Positions 25,509 through 34,355 of a DNA stretch of 64,000 bases are shown one piece after another (position 1 is the first letter of the stretch; each line of letters begins with the position of its first letter). Both the position numbers and the translations under genes were made by a program. Origin of the DNA: Streptomyces sp. AC1-42W (GTDB lineage: Bacteria; Actinomycetota; Actinomycetes; Streptomycetales; Streptomycetaceae). The notes beneath the pieces are model-generated. The model was not told the origin of the DNA. It did no database searches and worked only from the letters and a program-made list of their open reading frames with translations. The stretch covers positions 62,001-126,000 of the forward strand of contig NZ_QKWY01000002.1 of assembly GCF_003248355.1 (NCBI RefSeq), read 5' to 3'.

Positions 25509-25778
25509 TCACGCGGCGGATTCTGTTTTGGTGATCAGTGTGTTCCACAGGATGTCCGGGCTGGCGAAGTTCTCCAGCTTCAGGGCGTCGTCCAGGAAAC
25601 GCACCGAGTAGGCGCTCTCCAGCGCGGCGAGCAGCTCGATCGTGCCCATGGAGTCCAGCCCGAGTTCCTTGAGGCGGGAATCGTCGGACAGTTTCTCGGC
25701 CGGGTCGAGATAGGGCAGGAACGGACGGATGACGGCCTCGAAGGCTTCGTCCCAGGTGTGATTCGTGAGTTCTGGCAT
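25509..25778 (-). CDS. Discrete acyl carrier protein
   Basis: An 89-aa carrier protein with the phosphopantetheine attachment Ser in LGLDSMGTIELLAAL. Position 25778 (MPELTNH) is chosen as start because the 12-residue extension to 25814 is not ACP-like. It is transcribed divergently from the adenylating enzyme at 25885, and the two form a natural loading pair. By analogy with VinL in vicenistatin-type pathways, it would carry the beta-aminoacyl starter and then its dipeptidyl form before transfer to the PKS. That partner assignment is inference. Confidence 0.85.
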   Translation of the reverse strand: MPELTNHTWDEAFEAVIRPFLPYLDPAEKLSDDSRLKELGLDSMGTIELLAALESAYSVRFLDDALKLENFASPDILWNTLITKTESAA

Positions 25779-25884
25779 ACGGGAATGATGAGGGCGCCCG
25801 TCGGTGGCTGTCAATGCGTCCCGGAAATGTCAGGAAGGCGTCCGGAGAAATTCCCGACGATGTGCCGGGGAATGAGGAGCGAAA

Positions 25885-27510
25885 ATGGAATCAATGGCGT
25901 CGAAGGCGCTGCACGCGCGTTTCCTGCGGGGCCTGGAGAAATCCCCGGCCGGTGTCGCCGTCCGGGTGGGCGGGGACACCGTGGACTACACGACGGCCCA
26001 TGCGACCGCCCTGGCCTGGGCGGGCGCCCTGCTCGCCGCCCCCGGCGGCCCGCCGAACGCCGTCGGCATCCTGACCGGCCGCGGCACCACCGCGTACCTC
26101 GGCATCCTGGCCGCCCTGTACGCGGGCCTGCCGGCCGTTCCGATCCCGGCCGACTTCCCCGCAGGCAAGGTCGTCTCGATGCTCGGCGCGGCCGGGGTCT
26201 CCGCACTGGTCGTGGACGAGGAGGGCGCGGCCCTGCTCGCCGGGGGCACCGGGGCCGAACTGGGCGGCCTGCCCGTGCTCGCCCCGCACCTGGACCGGGC
26301 CGGCGCCGAGGCCCTGGCCGCGGCCACCGGGCTGCCGGTGCTGGCCGCCGCTCCGGAGACCGCCCTCGCCGGGCCCCGGGACGCGGCGCCCGACGACGTC
26401 GCGTACATCCTGTTCACGTCGGGCTCCACCGGGCGCCCCAAGGGGGTCCGGCTCACCCACGGCAACATGGCGCACTACTTCGGGCTGATGGACGCCTGGT
26501 ACGACTTCCGCGCCGACGACGTCTTCTCGCAGGCGGCCGGGCTCAACTGGGACTCCGCGGTCTCCGATCTGTGGTGCGCCTGGGCGGCCGGGGCGCCCCT
26601 GGTGTCGGTGCCGCCGCACGCGTACCGCGATCTGCCCGGCTTCGTCGCGGAGCACGGGATCACCGTGTGGTTCTCGGCGCCGAGCGTGATCTCGCTGTCC
26701 CGGCGCACCGGACGGCTGCTGCCCGGCTCGATGCCGACGCTGCGCTGGACGTACTTCGGCGGCGAGGCCCTCCAGTTCGAGGACACCGACGCCTGGCAGC
26801 GGGCCGCGCCCGGCTCCGCGGTGATCAACGTCTACGGCCCGACCGAGACGACCATCACCACGCACCGCCACCGCTGGTCGCCCGAGGAGTCGGTGCGGCT
26901 CGGCGTCAACGGCGTCGTCCCGCTGGGGCTGCTGCACGAGGGCCACGCGGAGCTGCTGCTCGACGAGCGGGGCGAGGAGGCGGCGGGCGAGGGCGAACTC
27001 TGGCTCGCGGGGCCGCAGCTGTCGGCCGGCTACCTCGACGCGGAGGACGGGCACGGCAAGTACCTGGAGCGGGACGGGCTGCGCTGGTACCGCACGGGGG
27101 ACCGGGTCCGGCGGCTCGCGGACGGGCAGCTGGTGTACCTGGGCCGGATGGACTCCCAGGTGCAGGTGCAGGGCTACCGGGTCGAACTGGCCGAGGTGGA
27201 GCACGCGCTGCGGGCGGCGTCGCCGGTCACGGGCGCGGTCGTGGTCGGCGTACCGGTGGCCAACAGCGCCGAGCTGGTCGCGTTCTACCTCGGTGAGCAG
27301 CGCGCGCCGAGGGACTTCCACCGCGATCTGGCGGCCGTCCTGCCGCCGCAGCTGATCCCGCGCCACTACCACCGGCTGGACGAGTTCCCGCTCAACACCA
27401 ACAAGAAGACCGACCGGCTGGCGCTGACCGCGCTCGCGGCGGAACGGCACGGCACGAAGGTGTGGGACACCGCCCTCGCGCCGGCGGCCGGGGCCCCGCG
27501 CGCCGCGTGA
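25885..27510 (+). CDS. Stand-alone amino-acid adenylating enzyme (VinN-like)
   Basis: A 541-aa ANL enzyme. Motifs: P-loop FTSGSTGRPKG, YGPTETT, YRTGDRVRRL, LGRMDSQVQVQGYRVEL and a C-terminal Lys in LNTNKKTDR. The A4 region (LNWDSAVSDLW) keeps the Asp that recognises an amino group, so an amino acid is the likely substrate. Facing the discrete ACP at 25509-25778 and lying close to the aminomutase, it is the best candidate for loading the beta-amino acid onto that ACP. GAGGAG is well placed before the ATG. Which of the two adenylating enzymes takes the beta-amino acid and which adds a protecting residue is not decided by sequence alone. Confidence 0.88.
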   Translation: MESMASKALHARFLRGLEKSPAGVAVRVGGDTVDYTTAHATALAWAGALLAAPGGPPNAVGILTGRGTTAYLGILAALYAGLPAVPIPADFPAGKVVSMLGAAGVSALVVDEEGAALLAGGTGAELGGLPVLAPHLDRAGAEALAAATGLPVLAAAPETALAGPRDAAPDDVAYILFTSGSTGRPKGVRLTHGNMAHYFGLMDAWYDFRADDVFSQAAGLNWDSAVSDLWCAWAAGAPLVSVPPHAYRDLPGFVAEHGITVWFSAPSVISLSRRTGRLLPGSMPTLRWTYFGGEALQFEDTDAWQRAAPGSAVINVYGPTETTITTHRHRWSPEESVRLGVNGVVPLGLLHEGHAELLLDERGEEAAGEGELWLAGPQLSAGYLDAEDGHGKYLERDGLRWYRTGDRVRRLADGQLVYLGRMDSQVQVQGYRVELAEVEHALRAASPVTGAVVVGVPVANSAELVAFYLGEQRAPRDFHRDLAAVLPPQLIPRHYHRLDEFPLNTNKKTDRLALTALAAERHGTKVWDTALAPAAGAPRAA

Positions 27511-27572
27511 ACCGTACCGGCGTCCGGTCCGGGGCCGTCCCGGCCCCCACCACAGACCCCACAAGCACCACC

Positions 27573-27608
27573 GGCACAGGCACGACAGGCACGACAGGCA
27601 TCACAGGC
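27573..27608 (+). repeat. 9-bp tandem repeat upstream of PQQ-type gene
   Basis: Four consecutive 9-bp units (GGCACAGGC, ACGACAGGC twice, ATCACAGGC) lie in the 143-bp gap between the adenylating enzyme and the secreted PQQ-type protein. They could be spaced protein-binding sites or plain slippage repeats. The ribosome site GGGAGGA at 27638 lies just downstream. Confidence 0.6.
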
Positions 27609-27653
27609 ACCACACGCACTTCGTCACCACCGTCCTCGGGAGGACAGTCAGTC

Positions 27654-29249
27654 ATGTTCACAAGACCCCGGTCGCCCCGGAAGACCGCCCGCAGGCTCAC
27701 CCTGTTCGCCACCGTGGCCATGGCGACCACCCTCGCCATCGCCCCGGCCAACGCGTGCGGCCCGCAGGCCCAGTGGACGACCGGCGGCCACGACCTGGCC
27801 AACAGCCGCTCCGCAACGGGCGAGTACAAGATCACCACGGAGAACGCGAGCCGGCTGAAGGCCAAGTGGACGTACGCCACGCACGGCGACGTGTCGGCCA
27901 CGCCGGCCGTCGTCGGCGGCGCCGTCTACTTCCCGGACTGGGGCGGCTATCTGCACAAGGTCAACGCGAGGACGGGCGCGCCGATCTGGTCGCACAAGAT
28001 CTCCGAGTACACCGGGGACGCGGCCTCCGTCTCCCGGTCCAGCCCGACCGTCGTCAACGGCAGGGTCTACATAGCCGACTGGACGAAGGCCGTGCTCATC
28101 ACGGTCGACGCCCGGACCGGCGCCAAGATCTGGACCCGTGAGATCGACACGCAGTACAAGGCCGTGCTGACCCAGTCGCCGGTCGTCCACGACGGGATCA
28201 TCTACCAGGGCGTCTCCTCGCGCGAGTCGGAGGGCGCCTACGACCCCACGTACCCCTGCTGCACCTTCCGCGGCAGTGTGAACGCCATCTCAGCGAAGAC
28301 CGGCAAGGTGCTGTGGCGGCAGTTCACCACCCCGGACAACGGCGGCAGGGCCGGCGGCTACAGCGGTGTCGCCGTGTGGGGCACCCCGGCGCTGGACCCC
28401 TCGACCCGCACGGTGTACTTCACCACCGGCAACAACTACACCGTCCCGAAGGAGGTGTCCGACTGCCAGACGGCCGGCGGCACCCCCGCCGAGTGCTACC
28501 AGGAGGACAACTACGTCGACACGGTCCTGGCCCTGGACATGTACACGGGCCGGATCAAGTGGCACACCGGCGCCAAGCGGTTCGACGCCTGGAACACCGG
28601 CTGCCTGCCGGGGCTCCCGCCGAACAACTGCCCGCCGAACCCCGGCTACGACTACGACTTCGGTGACGGCGCCCACCTGTTCACCATCAAGGGCGCGGAC
28701 GGCCGGCCCCGCAAGGTGATCGGCGCGGGCGAGAAGAGCGGCGAGTACTGGCTGATGGACGCCGCGACCGGCGAGGTCGTCTGGAGCGCGGCGGCCGGTC
28801 CCGGCGGACACGTCGGCGGCATCGAGTGGGGCACCGCCTTCGACGGCGAGCGGATCTACCTGGCCGAGGCCAACTTCAACAAGCTCGACTACCAGCTCGC
28901 GGACGGCTCCACCACCAACCGCAGCTCCTTCGCCGCGCTCGACCCGCAGACCGGCGAGATCATCTGGCAGGTCGCGGACCGCACCGACGGATTCGCCTGG
29001 GGCGCCCTGACCGCCGCGAACGGTGTCGTCTTCGGCGGCTCCACCAGCGGCCACATGTACGCCTTCGACGGCGCCACCGGTGAGTACCTGTGGGAGTTCG
29101 CCGCCCCGTACTCCTCCAACGCCGGTCCGGCGGTCGTGGACGGCACGGTCTACTGGGGCAACGGCTACGCCCGGTTCGCCGACGGCGCCGGCACCACCGG
29201 CAGCAGCACCGAGGGCACGTTCTACGCCTTCACGGTGGACGGCAGGTAA
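27654..29249 (+). CDS. Secreted PQQ-dependent dehydrogenase-like beta-propeller protein
   Basis: A 531-aa exported protein. An N-terminal signal peptide (basic RSPRKTARR, then hydrophobic, then APANA before Cys) is followed by repeated propeller blades with the pattern [V/A]-x-A-x-D-x-x-T-G-x-x-x-W (for example INARTGAPIW-like, LDMYTGRIKW, MDAATGEVVW, FDGATGEYLW). These are the PQQ/quinoprotein repeats seen in polyvinyl-alcohol and alcohol dehydrogenases. An adjacent CysCys pair (PTYPCCTF) resembles the vicinal disulfide of PQQ alcohol dehydrogenases. A role in oxidising a hydroxyl of the exported product is plausible; lankacidin maturation by a PQQ-dependent dehydrogenase is a precedent. No PQQ synthesis genes are in the window. 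Start chosen at MFTRP because of the GGGAGGA site. Confidence 0.82.
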   Translation: MFTRPRSPRKTARRLTLFATVAMATTLAIAPANACGPQAQWTTGGHDLANSRSATGEYKITTENASRLKAKWTYATHGDVSATPAVVGGAVYFPDWGGYLHKVNARTGAPIWSHKISEYTGDAASVSRSSPTVVNGRVYIADWTKAVLITVDARTGAKIWTREIDTQYKAVLTQSPVVHDGIIYQGVSSRESEGAYDPTYPCCTFRGSVNAISAKTGKVLWRQFTTPDNGGRAGGYSGVAVWGTPALDPSTRTVYFTTGNNYTVPKEVSDCQTAGGTPAECYQEDNYVDTVLALDMYTGRIKWHTGAKRFDAWNTGCLPGLPPNNCPPNPGYDYDFGDGAHLFTIKGADGRPRKVIGAGEKSGEYWLMDAATGEVVWSAAAGPGGHVGGIEWGTAFDGERIYLAEANFNKLDYQLADGSTTNRSSFAALDPQTGEIIWQVADRTDGFAWGALTAANGVVFGGSTSGHMYAFDGATGEYLWEFAAPYSSNAGPAVVDGTVYWGNGYARFADGAGTTGSSTEGTFYAFTVDGR

Positions 29250-29259
29250 CCCGGTACGG

Positions 29260-29297
29260 GGAAGGGGCCGGTGCCTTCGCGGGCACCGGCCCCTTCC
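29260..29297. terminator. Strong bidirectional terminator
   Basis: A perfect 16-bp inverted repeat (29260-29275 and 29282-29297) with the 6-nt loop TTCGCG lies between the converging PQQ-type and acyltransferase genes. Stem strength and position make shared termination very likely. Confidence 0.85.
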
Positions 29298-29312
29298 GCA
29301 CGCGTACGGCGC

Positions 29313-30278
29313 TCAGGCCGCGACCGGCATCCGGCGCCGCACCGGCTGCATCGCCGACCGGGGCGTCACCGGCACCACCTCGAAGTTCCGCGTGGTGCGG
29401 GCGACCCGGGTGAACAGGCCGTCCGCCCCGGACACGCACAGCCGGCCCACGCCGCCCGCCCGCAGCGCCGCCACCACGTCCGGCCAGCACACCGTGCGCA
29501 CGAAGCCGTCCAGCAGCATCCCGCGCACGCCCGCGCCCGTCGTCACCGTACGGCCGTCCTGGTCGGCGACCACCGGCAGCCGCGGGTCCGACCAGGTCAG
29601 CCCCGCGAAGATCTCCTCGTCCACCCGGTCGCGCAGCCCGTCGAACAGATACGAGTGCATCGGCGGCTTCATCGTGTACAGCGCCATCCCGCCGAGCGAG
29701 CGGATACGGCGCTGGAGCCAGTCCAGGACCGACTCGTGGACGGTCAGCATCGTGAAGTCCCGGTCCACCACACAGGCGATGTCGCTCCACTCGCCGCGCT
29801 CCTCCAGCTCCCGGCGCAGCTCCTCCACACCCTCCCGCGGCACCCGCGCGATCGACTGGGTGACCAGCGCCGGATGCTCGCGGGCGAAGTAGTCCTCCAT
29901 CGTGTCCGCCAGCCGGGCCGTCATCGTCACCGCGTCGGCGAAGTCGAGCACCCCGGCGTACACGGCGGCGGCGCGGGCGCCGAAACTGGGCCCGGTCACG
30001 TGCGACGGCTCGACCCCCAGCCGCTCCTCCGCCCAGCGGGCCAGCGCCAGGCAGTTCACCACGAAGGAGATCTGCCCGTAGCGCGAATAGTCGCCCTCGG
30101 TCCGCTGGTAGCGGTCGGCCAGCCGGTAGCCCAGGGCCTCGTCGGCGCGCGCGTACAGCTCGCGCGCGTACGGGTTGACCAGCATGAAACGGGAGACCTC
30201 GGAGAAGGCCGTCGGCTGCATGCCGGGGAAGACGATCGCCGTCCGCGTCGCCTCTGCGGGTTCGGTGTGAGTGTCCAT
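29313..30278 (-). CDS. Discrete acyltransferase with GPSFG active site
   Basis: A 321-aa FabD-like acyltransferase. It starts with the typical TAIVFPGM(Q) and holds the nucleophile Ser98 in GPSFG, where usual malonyltransferases have GHSLG. The downstream HAFH-type specificity motif is replaced by MHSYLF. Both changes suggest it does not move malonyl-CoA. By position it could transfer the aminoacyl or dipeptidyl starter from the discrete ACP to the PKS, as VinK does in vicenistatin biosynthesis. It could instead serve the neighbouring fatty-acyl operon, from which it diverges across 163 bp. The start is MDTHTEP; the upstream extension is not protein-like. Confidence 0.82.
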   Translation of the reverse strand: MDTHTEPAEATRTAIVFPGMQPTAFSEVSRFMLVNPYARELYARADEALGYRLADRYQRTEGDYSRYGQISFVVNCLALARWAEERLGVEPSHVTGPSFGARAAAVYAGVLDFADAVTMTARLADTMEDYFAREHPALVTQSIARVPREGVEELRRELEERGEWSDIACVVDRDFTMLTVHESVLDWLQRRIRSLGGMALYTMKPPMHSYLFDGLRDRVDEEIFAGLTWSDPRLPVVADQDGRTVTTGAGVRGMLLDGFVRTVCWPDVVAALRAGGVGRLCVSGADGLFTRVARTTRNFEVVPVTPRSAMQPVRRRMPVAA

Positions 30279-30441
30279 GCGGCGAGCGTCACCCGTACCC
30301 CCTCCCTCGGTGCACCCCTGCCGCCCCCTGAACCCGGCGCGTCCGCCGGGGCGCGCAAGCGAGCCGCAAGGGCCGTTGCGGAGGATCGGCGGGAACGAGG
30401 GCCGCACATCCACGGGCCCGAGACGCGAGGGGATGCCGCGG
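30279..30441. promoter_or_regulatory. Divergent promoter region, AT / FAAL operon
   Basis: This 163-bp gap separates the acyltransferase from the start of the long eight-gene operon, so promoters in both directions are expected. I see no clear operator palindrome. GAGGGG at 30427-30432 serves as ribosome site for the FAAL gene. Confidence 0.5.
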
Positions 30442-32256
30442 ATGTCAGAGTCACGCTTCGCCACCTTCACCGAACTGCTCCGCGCCCGGACGGCCGAACT
30501 CGCCGGCCAGGACGTGCACGTCTTCCTCCGCGACACCGCGGACGGTCCGGTGGCCGAGCACCTCACCTACGGAGAGCTGGACCGGGAGGCGAGACGCATC
30601 GCCGCCTGCCTCCAGAACTACGGCGTGACCGAACAGCCCGTGCTGCTCGTCTACTCCTCCACCGCGGAGTTCCTCAAGGGCTTCGCGGGCTGCCTGTACG
30701 CGGGAGCCGTCGCCGTCCCCGTCCCGCTGCCCGGCGAGGCCGGCCGCGACAAGCGGCTCAACCGGACCACCGCCGTGCTCAAGGACACCGGCGCCGCCGT
30801 CGTCCTCACCGAGACGTCCGCCGCCCCCGAGGTCGCGCTCTGGCTCGCCCGCAACACCCGCTCCACCGCCGAGTGCCTGGTCACCGACGTGCCCGAGATC
30901 GGCGACCCGGAGGCGTGGCGGCCCGTCGCGGCCCGCGCCGACGACCTGGTCTTCCTCCAGTACACCTCCGGCTCCGTCTCCGAACCGCGCGGCGTGACCG
31001 TCTCGCACCGCAACCTCCTCGCCAACCAGGCCAGCCTCCAGAAGCTGCTGCGCACCACCCGCGAGGACGTCTTCGGCAGCTGGCTGCCCTACTTCCACGA
31101 CATGGGCCTGGTCGCGCACCTGCTGCACCCGATCCACCTCGGCAGCCACAGCGTCCAGGTCACCCCGCTCTCCTTCGTCAAGCGCCCGCTGCGCTGGCTC
31201 CAGGCCATCGACGAGTACGGCGTCACCGTCGGCGGCGGCCCCAACTTCTGCTACGACCTGTGCGTCCACCGGGTCAAGGACGAGCAGATCGCCGCGCTCG
31301 ACCTGTCCCGCTGGCGCCTCGCCCTCAACGGCGCCGAACCGGTGCGCGCCGAGAGCCTGGACGCCTTCGCCGAGCGGTTCGCGCCCGCCGGCTTCCGGCC
31401 CGAGGCGCTGCGCCCCTGCTACGGCCTGGCGGAGGCCACGCTCGTCGTCTCCGGCGGCGCGCCCGGCACCCCGTACGTCCGCCGCGAGTTCGACCAGGCC
31501 GAGCTGGAGCGGGACCGGGCCGAGGCGGCCGGCACGGACGACCGGCGGCGCACGCTCGTCGGCTGCGGCGTCCCGGTGGACGCGGACGTACGGATCGTGG
31601 ACCCGCTGACCCACCACGAGCTGCCGGCCGGCGCGGTCGGCGAGATATGGATACGCGGCTACGGCATCGCCCGCGGCTACTGGCGGCGGCCCACCGAGAC
31701 CGTGCGCACCTTCCGCGCCAGCCTCAACGACGAGGAGAGCAACTTCCTGCGGACCGGCGACCTCGGCATGCTGGTCGACGGGGAGCTGTTCGTCACCGGG
31801 CGGCTCAAGGAAGTCATCATCATCAACGGCCGCAACGTCTACCCGCAGGACGTCGAGTGGGCCGCCCGGACCGTCAGCCCCGCCCTGACCTTCGGCGCCG
31901 GAGCCGCGTTCTCCGTGGACGCCGGACGCGAGCACCTGGTGCTCGTCCAGGAGGTACGCGGTGTCGCGGACAGCACCGAACTGCGCACCGTCGCCCAGAA
32001 GATCCAGGCCCTGATCGGCCAGGAATTCGAGATCCCGGCCGGCAACATCCTGCTGGTGCGCCCCGGCGCCGTGCGCCGCACCAGCAGCGGCAAGGTCCAG
32101 CGCACCCTGATGCGGACGCTGTTCCTGGACGGGGTGGTGCGCGGCGAGTACGAGGTGCTGACCCCGGACGTGTGGGCGCTGGCCCGCGCCGAGGACGTGC
32201 TGTTCGGGGGCGACCTGCTGCGGCCGGAGGGAGCCGACGGAGGAAGGCGGTGGTGA
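30442..32256 (+). CDS. Fatty acyl-AMP ligase (FAAL)
   Basis: A 604-aa ANL enzyme that adenylates a free fatty acid and passes it to an ACP rather than to CoA. FAAL signatures are FLQYTSGSVSEPRGV in the P-loop, GSWLPYFHDMGLV, and YGLAEATLVVSGG. The C-terminal domain carries the Lys in TSSGKVQRT and ends soon after, without a fused carrier. It opens an operon whose next members are an acyl-CoA-dehydrogenase homologue and an ACP, a common trio for making an activated (often 2,3-unsaturated) fatty acyl-ACP. ATG 30442 has GAGGGG at 9 bases; ATG 30433 is too close to that site. The stop overlaps the next GTG. Confidence 0.93.
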   Translation: MSESRFATFTELLRARTAELAGQDVHVFLRDTADGPVAEHLTYGELDREARRIAACLQNYGVTEQPVLLVYSSTAEFLKGFAGCLYAGAVAVPVPLPGEAGRDKRLNRTTAVLKDTGAAVVLTETSAAPEVALWLARNTRSTAECLVTDVPEIGDPEAWRPVAARADDLVFLQYTSGSVSEPRGVTVSHRNLLANQASLQKLLRTTREDVFGSWLPYFHDMGLVAHLLHPIHLGSHSVQVTPLSFVKRPLRWLQAIDEYGVTVGGGPNFCYDLCVHRVKDEQIAALDLSRWRLALNGAEPVRAESLDAFAERFAPAGFRPEALRPCYGLAEATLVVSGGAPGTPYVRREFDQAELERDRAEAAGTDDRRRTLVGCGVPVDADVRIVDPLTHHELPAGAVGEIWIRGYGIARGYWRRPTETVRTFRASLNDEESNFLRTGDLGMLVDGELFVTGRLKEVIIINGRNVYPQDVEWAARTVSPALTFGAGAAFSVDAGREHLVLVQEVRGVADSTELRTVAQKIQALIGQEFEIPAGNILLVRPGAVRRTSSGKVQRTLMRTLFLDGVVRGEYEVLTPDVWALARAEDVLFGGDLLRPEGADGGRRW

Positions 32257-34019
32257 CGACCCCGCCCACCGTGCTCGCGCCCTCCTCCGAGCAGGCCGCG
32301 CGGCGGCGCGAGAGCGCCGTCCGGGCCAGGGTCGCCGCCCTGGAGGACCTGTTCGGCGACCCGTCCGACCCGGCCAACCCGGCCGGCTACTCCGCGCTCC
32401 TGCAAGCCGACCGGGCCGCGGTGCCGTTCGCCGCGGGCGAGGCGCTGCTCGACGAGTTCGGCATCGCCGAGGAGTACGTGCCGCGCGCACTCGGCGGCCG
32501 GCTCGACGCGATGGACACCCTGGTCCGGGTCATGCGGCCGGTGATGCGCCGCGACGTGGGCCTGGCCATCGGGCACGGCATGACCACCTTCATGGCCGCG
32601 TCCGACGTCTGGGCGACGGGCAGCGACCGCCAGCGCCAGTGGCTCGCCGGGCTGCTGCGCGGCGGCGGCCGGGCCGCGATCGCCCAGCACGAGACGGCGC
32701 ACAGCAACGACTTCGTCCGCAGCCAGGTCACCGCCCGGCGCGGCCCCGGCGGCTATCTGATCAGCGGCGGGAAGCCCCTGGTCAACAACCTGGAACGGGC
32801 CGGGGCGCTGGTCCTGTTCTGCCGCACCGACCCGGCCCCGGGCAGCCGCAGCCACTCCGTGCTGCTGCTGGAGCCGGAGCAGCTGTCCGACGTCCACGCC
32901 GCCGTCACCGCCCGCCGCACCCCGGTCGGGCTGCGCGGCTGCCGGTTCGCGGGCGTCGAGTTCGACGACTGCCCGGTGCCCCGGTCCGCGCTGCTCGGGC
33001 CGGAGGGCAGCGGCATCGAGATCGCGCTGCGCTCCTTCCAGATCAGCCGGACCGTGATCGCCGCCACCGCCGTCGCCGCCCTGGACACCAGCCTGCGCAC
33101 CGCCGTCCGCATCGACCGCGAGCAGTCCGGCGGCTGGCAGGGCCGGGGCACCGACGACAGCCGTACCGGGGCCGCCCTGACCAACGCCTTCGTCAGCCTG
33201 CTGCTGTACGACGCGCTCGCCGTGGTCGCCGCCCGCGCCCTGCACCTGCTGCCCGCCGAGACGAGCGTCACCTCGGCGGCGCTCAAGTACCTGATGCCGC
33301 GCGTGCTCGGCGAGACCATGTACGACCTGTCGATCGTTCTGGGCTCCGAGTTCTACACCCGCGAGGGCACCCGGGGCATCTTCCAGAAGCACGTCCGGGA
33401 CGTGCCCGTGCTCAGCCTCGGCCACGCCGGCACCGTCGCCTGCCAGGCCACCGTCATCCCGCAGATGCCCCGGCTCGCCCGCCGCTCCTGGTTCGTCGAG
33501 GAGGAGGCGCCCGCCGGGCTCTTCCGGCTGGACGGGGACCTGCCGCCGCTGCGCACCGAACGCCTCGCCCTGGCCTGCGGCCGGGACTCGCTCAGCGCCT
33601 CGCTGCTCGCGGTCGCCGCGCGCATCGACGGCCACGGCCCCGTGGAGCGTGCCCTGCGCACCCTGGCGGGGCTGCTCGTCGAGGAGTTCCGGGACGTGCG
33701 CGGCCGGGTGCTCCGGCTGGAGGCGGCCGGACCGGCCGGAAGCGCCCGACCCGCCCGGTTCGCCCTGATGGACCGGTACACGCTGCTGCTCGCCGGGGCC
33801 GCCGTGCTGGGCGTCTGGGACCAGGCCCGGTACGGCCCCGACCCGTTCCTCGCCGACCCGTCCTGGGCCGCCGCCGCGCTGCACCGCATCTGCGGGCGGC
33901 TCGGCACGCGCGTCGCCGCCCTCCCCCCGGAGTGCGAGACGCGTCTGAGACACGAGGTCCAGCTCCGCTTCTCCACCCGGACCAGCTACGACCTCTACTC
34001 GACCCCGATTCCGGGTTGA
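32253..34019 (+). CDS. Acyl-CoA/ACP dehydrogenase-like flavoprotein
   Basis: A 588-aa homologue of acyl-CoA dehydrogenases, longer than the usual 380-400 aa because of a roughly 150-residue C-terminal extension. Family features include AIAQHETAHSNDF (equivalent to the TEPGAGSD FAD/substrate motif) and LEPEQL. GTG start overlaps the FAAL stop (GTGA), with GGAGGAAGG before it. In FAAL-ACAD-ACP cassettes such enzymes desaturate the ACP-bound fatty acid between C2 and C3; that is the likely job here. An FkbI-like role in oxidising glyceryl-ACP is a less likely alternative, because the 3-hydroxyacyl dehydrogenase and O-methyltransferase that accompany it in methoxymalonyl pathways are absent. Confidence 0.85.
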   Translation: MTTPPTVLAPSSEQAARRRESAVRARVAALEDLFGDPSDPANPAGYSALLQADRAAVPFAAGEALLDEFGIAEEYVPRALGGRLDAMDTLVRVMRPVMRRDVGLAIGHGMTTFMAASDVWATGSDRQRQWLAGLLRGGGRAAIAQHETAHSNDFVRSQVTARRGPGGYLISGGKPLVNNLERAGALVLFCRTDPAPGSRSHSVLLLEPEQLSDVHAAVTARRTPVGLRGCRFAGVEFDDCPVPRSALLGPEGSGIEIALRSFQISRTVIAATAVAALDTSLRTAVRIDREQSGGWQGRGTDDSRTGAALTNAFVSLLLYDALAVVAARALHLLPAETSVTSAALKYLMPRVLGETMYDLSIVLGSEFYTREGTRGIFQKHVRDVPVLSLGHAGTVACQATVIPQMPRLARRSWFVEEEAPAGLFRLDGDLPPLRTERLALACGRDSLSASLLAVAARIDGHGPVERALRTLAGLLVEEFRDVRGRVLRLEAAGPAGSARPARFALMDRYTLLLAGAAVLGVWDQARYGPDPFLADPSWAAAALHRICGRLGTRVAALPPECETRLRHEVQLRFSTRTSYDLYSTPIPG

Positions 34020-34034
34020 CCGAAGGAGTCCGCG

Positions 34035-34355
34035 ATGACCATCCCCACCGGCCGGCACACCCTCGCCGCCGACACCGCGAAGGAGGACGGCGTGTACGCC
34101 TGGCTGTCGGCCCGCCTCTCGCTCTATCTGCGGCGGGCGCCGGAGACCATCGACCCGGCCGTGCCGCTCGCCGAGTACGGCATGGACTCGGTGGCGGCGC
34201 TCAGCCTCTGCGGCGACCTGGAGGAGGAGTTCGGCCTGGAGGTCGAGCCGACCCTGCTGTGGGACTTCCCGACCGTCAACGGTCTCGTCCGCCATCTGAC
34301 CGCGGTGCTGCCGGACGGACCGGCGGGCGCGGCCCCCCTGCGGGACCAGAGCTGA
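34035..34355 (+). CDS. Discrete acyl carrier protein (fatty-acyl)
   Basis: A 106-aa carrier protein with the phosphopantetheine Ser in YGMDSVAALSLCGDLEEEF. GAAGGAG sits 7 bases before the ATG. It lies directly after the FAAL and dehydrogenase genes and overlaps the start of the KS-AT-ACP gene (TGATG). It therefore probably receives the fatty acyl group from the FAAL and presents it first to the dehydrogenase, then to the KS. Confidence 0.9.
   Translation: MTIPTGRHTLAADTAKEDGVYAWLSARLSLYLRRAPETIDPAVPLAEYGMDSVAALSLCGDLEEEFGLEVEPTLLWDFPTVNGLVRHLTAVLPDGPAGAAPLRDQS

Noticed and set aside
29271..34019. Plus-strand ORF of 1582 codons covering the acyltransferase and FAAL region
   Set aside because: The first two thirds are low-complexity shadow of the FAAL and acyltransferase genes; only the part from GTG 32253 encodes a recognisable dehydrogenase.
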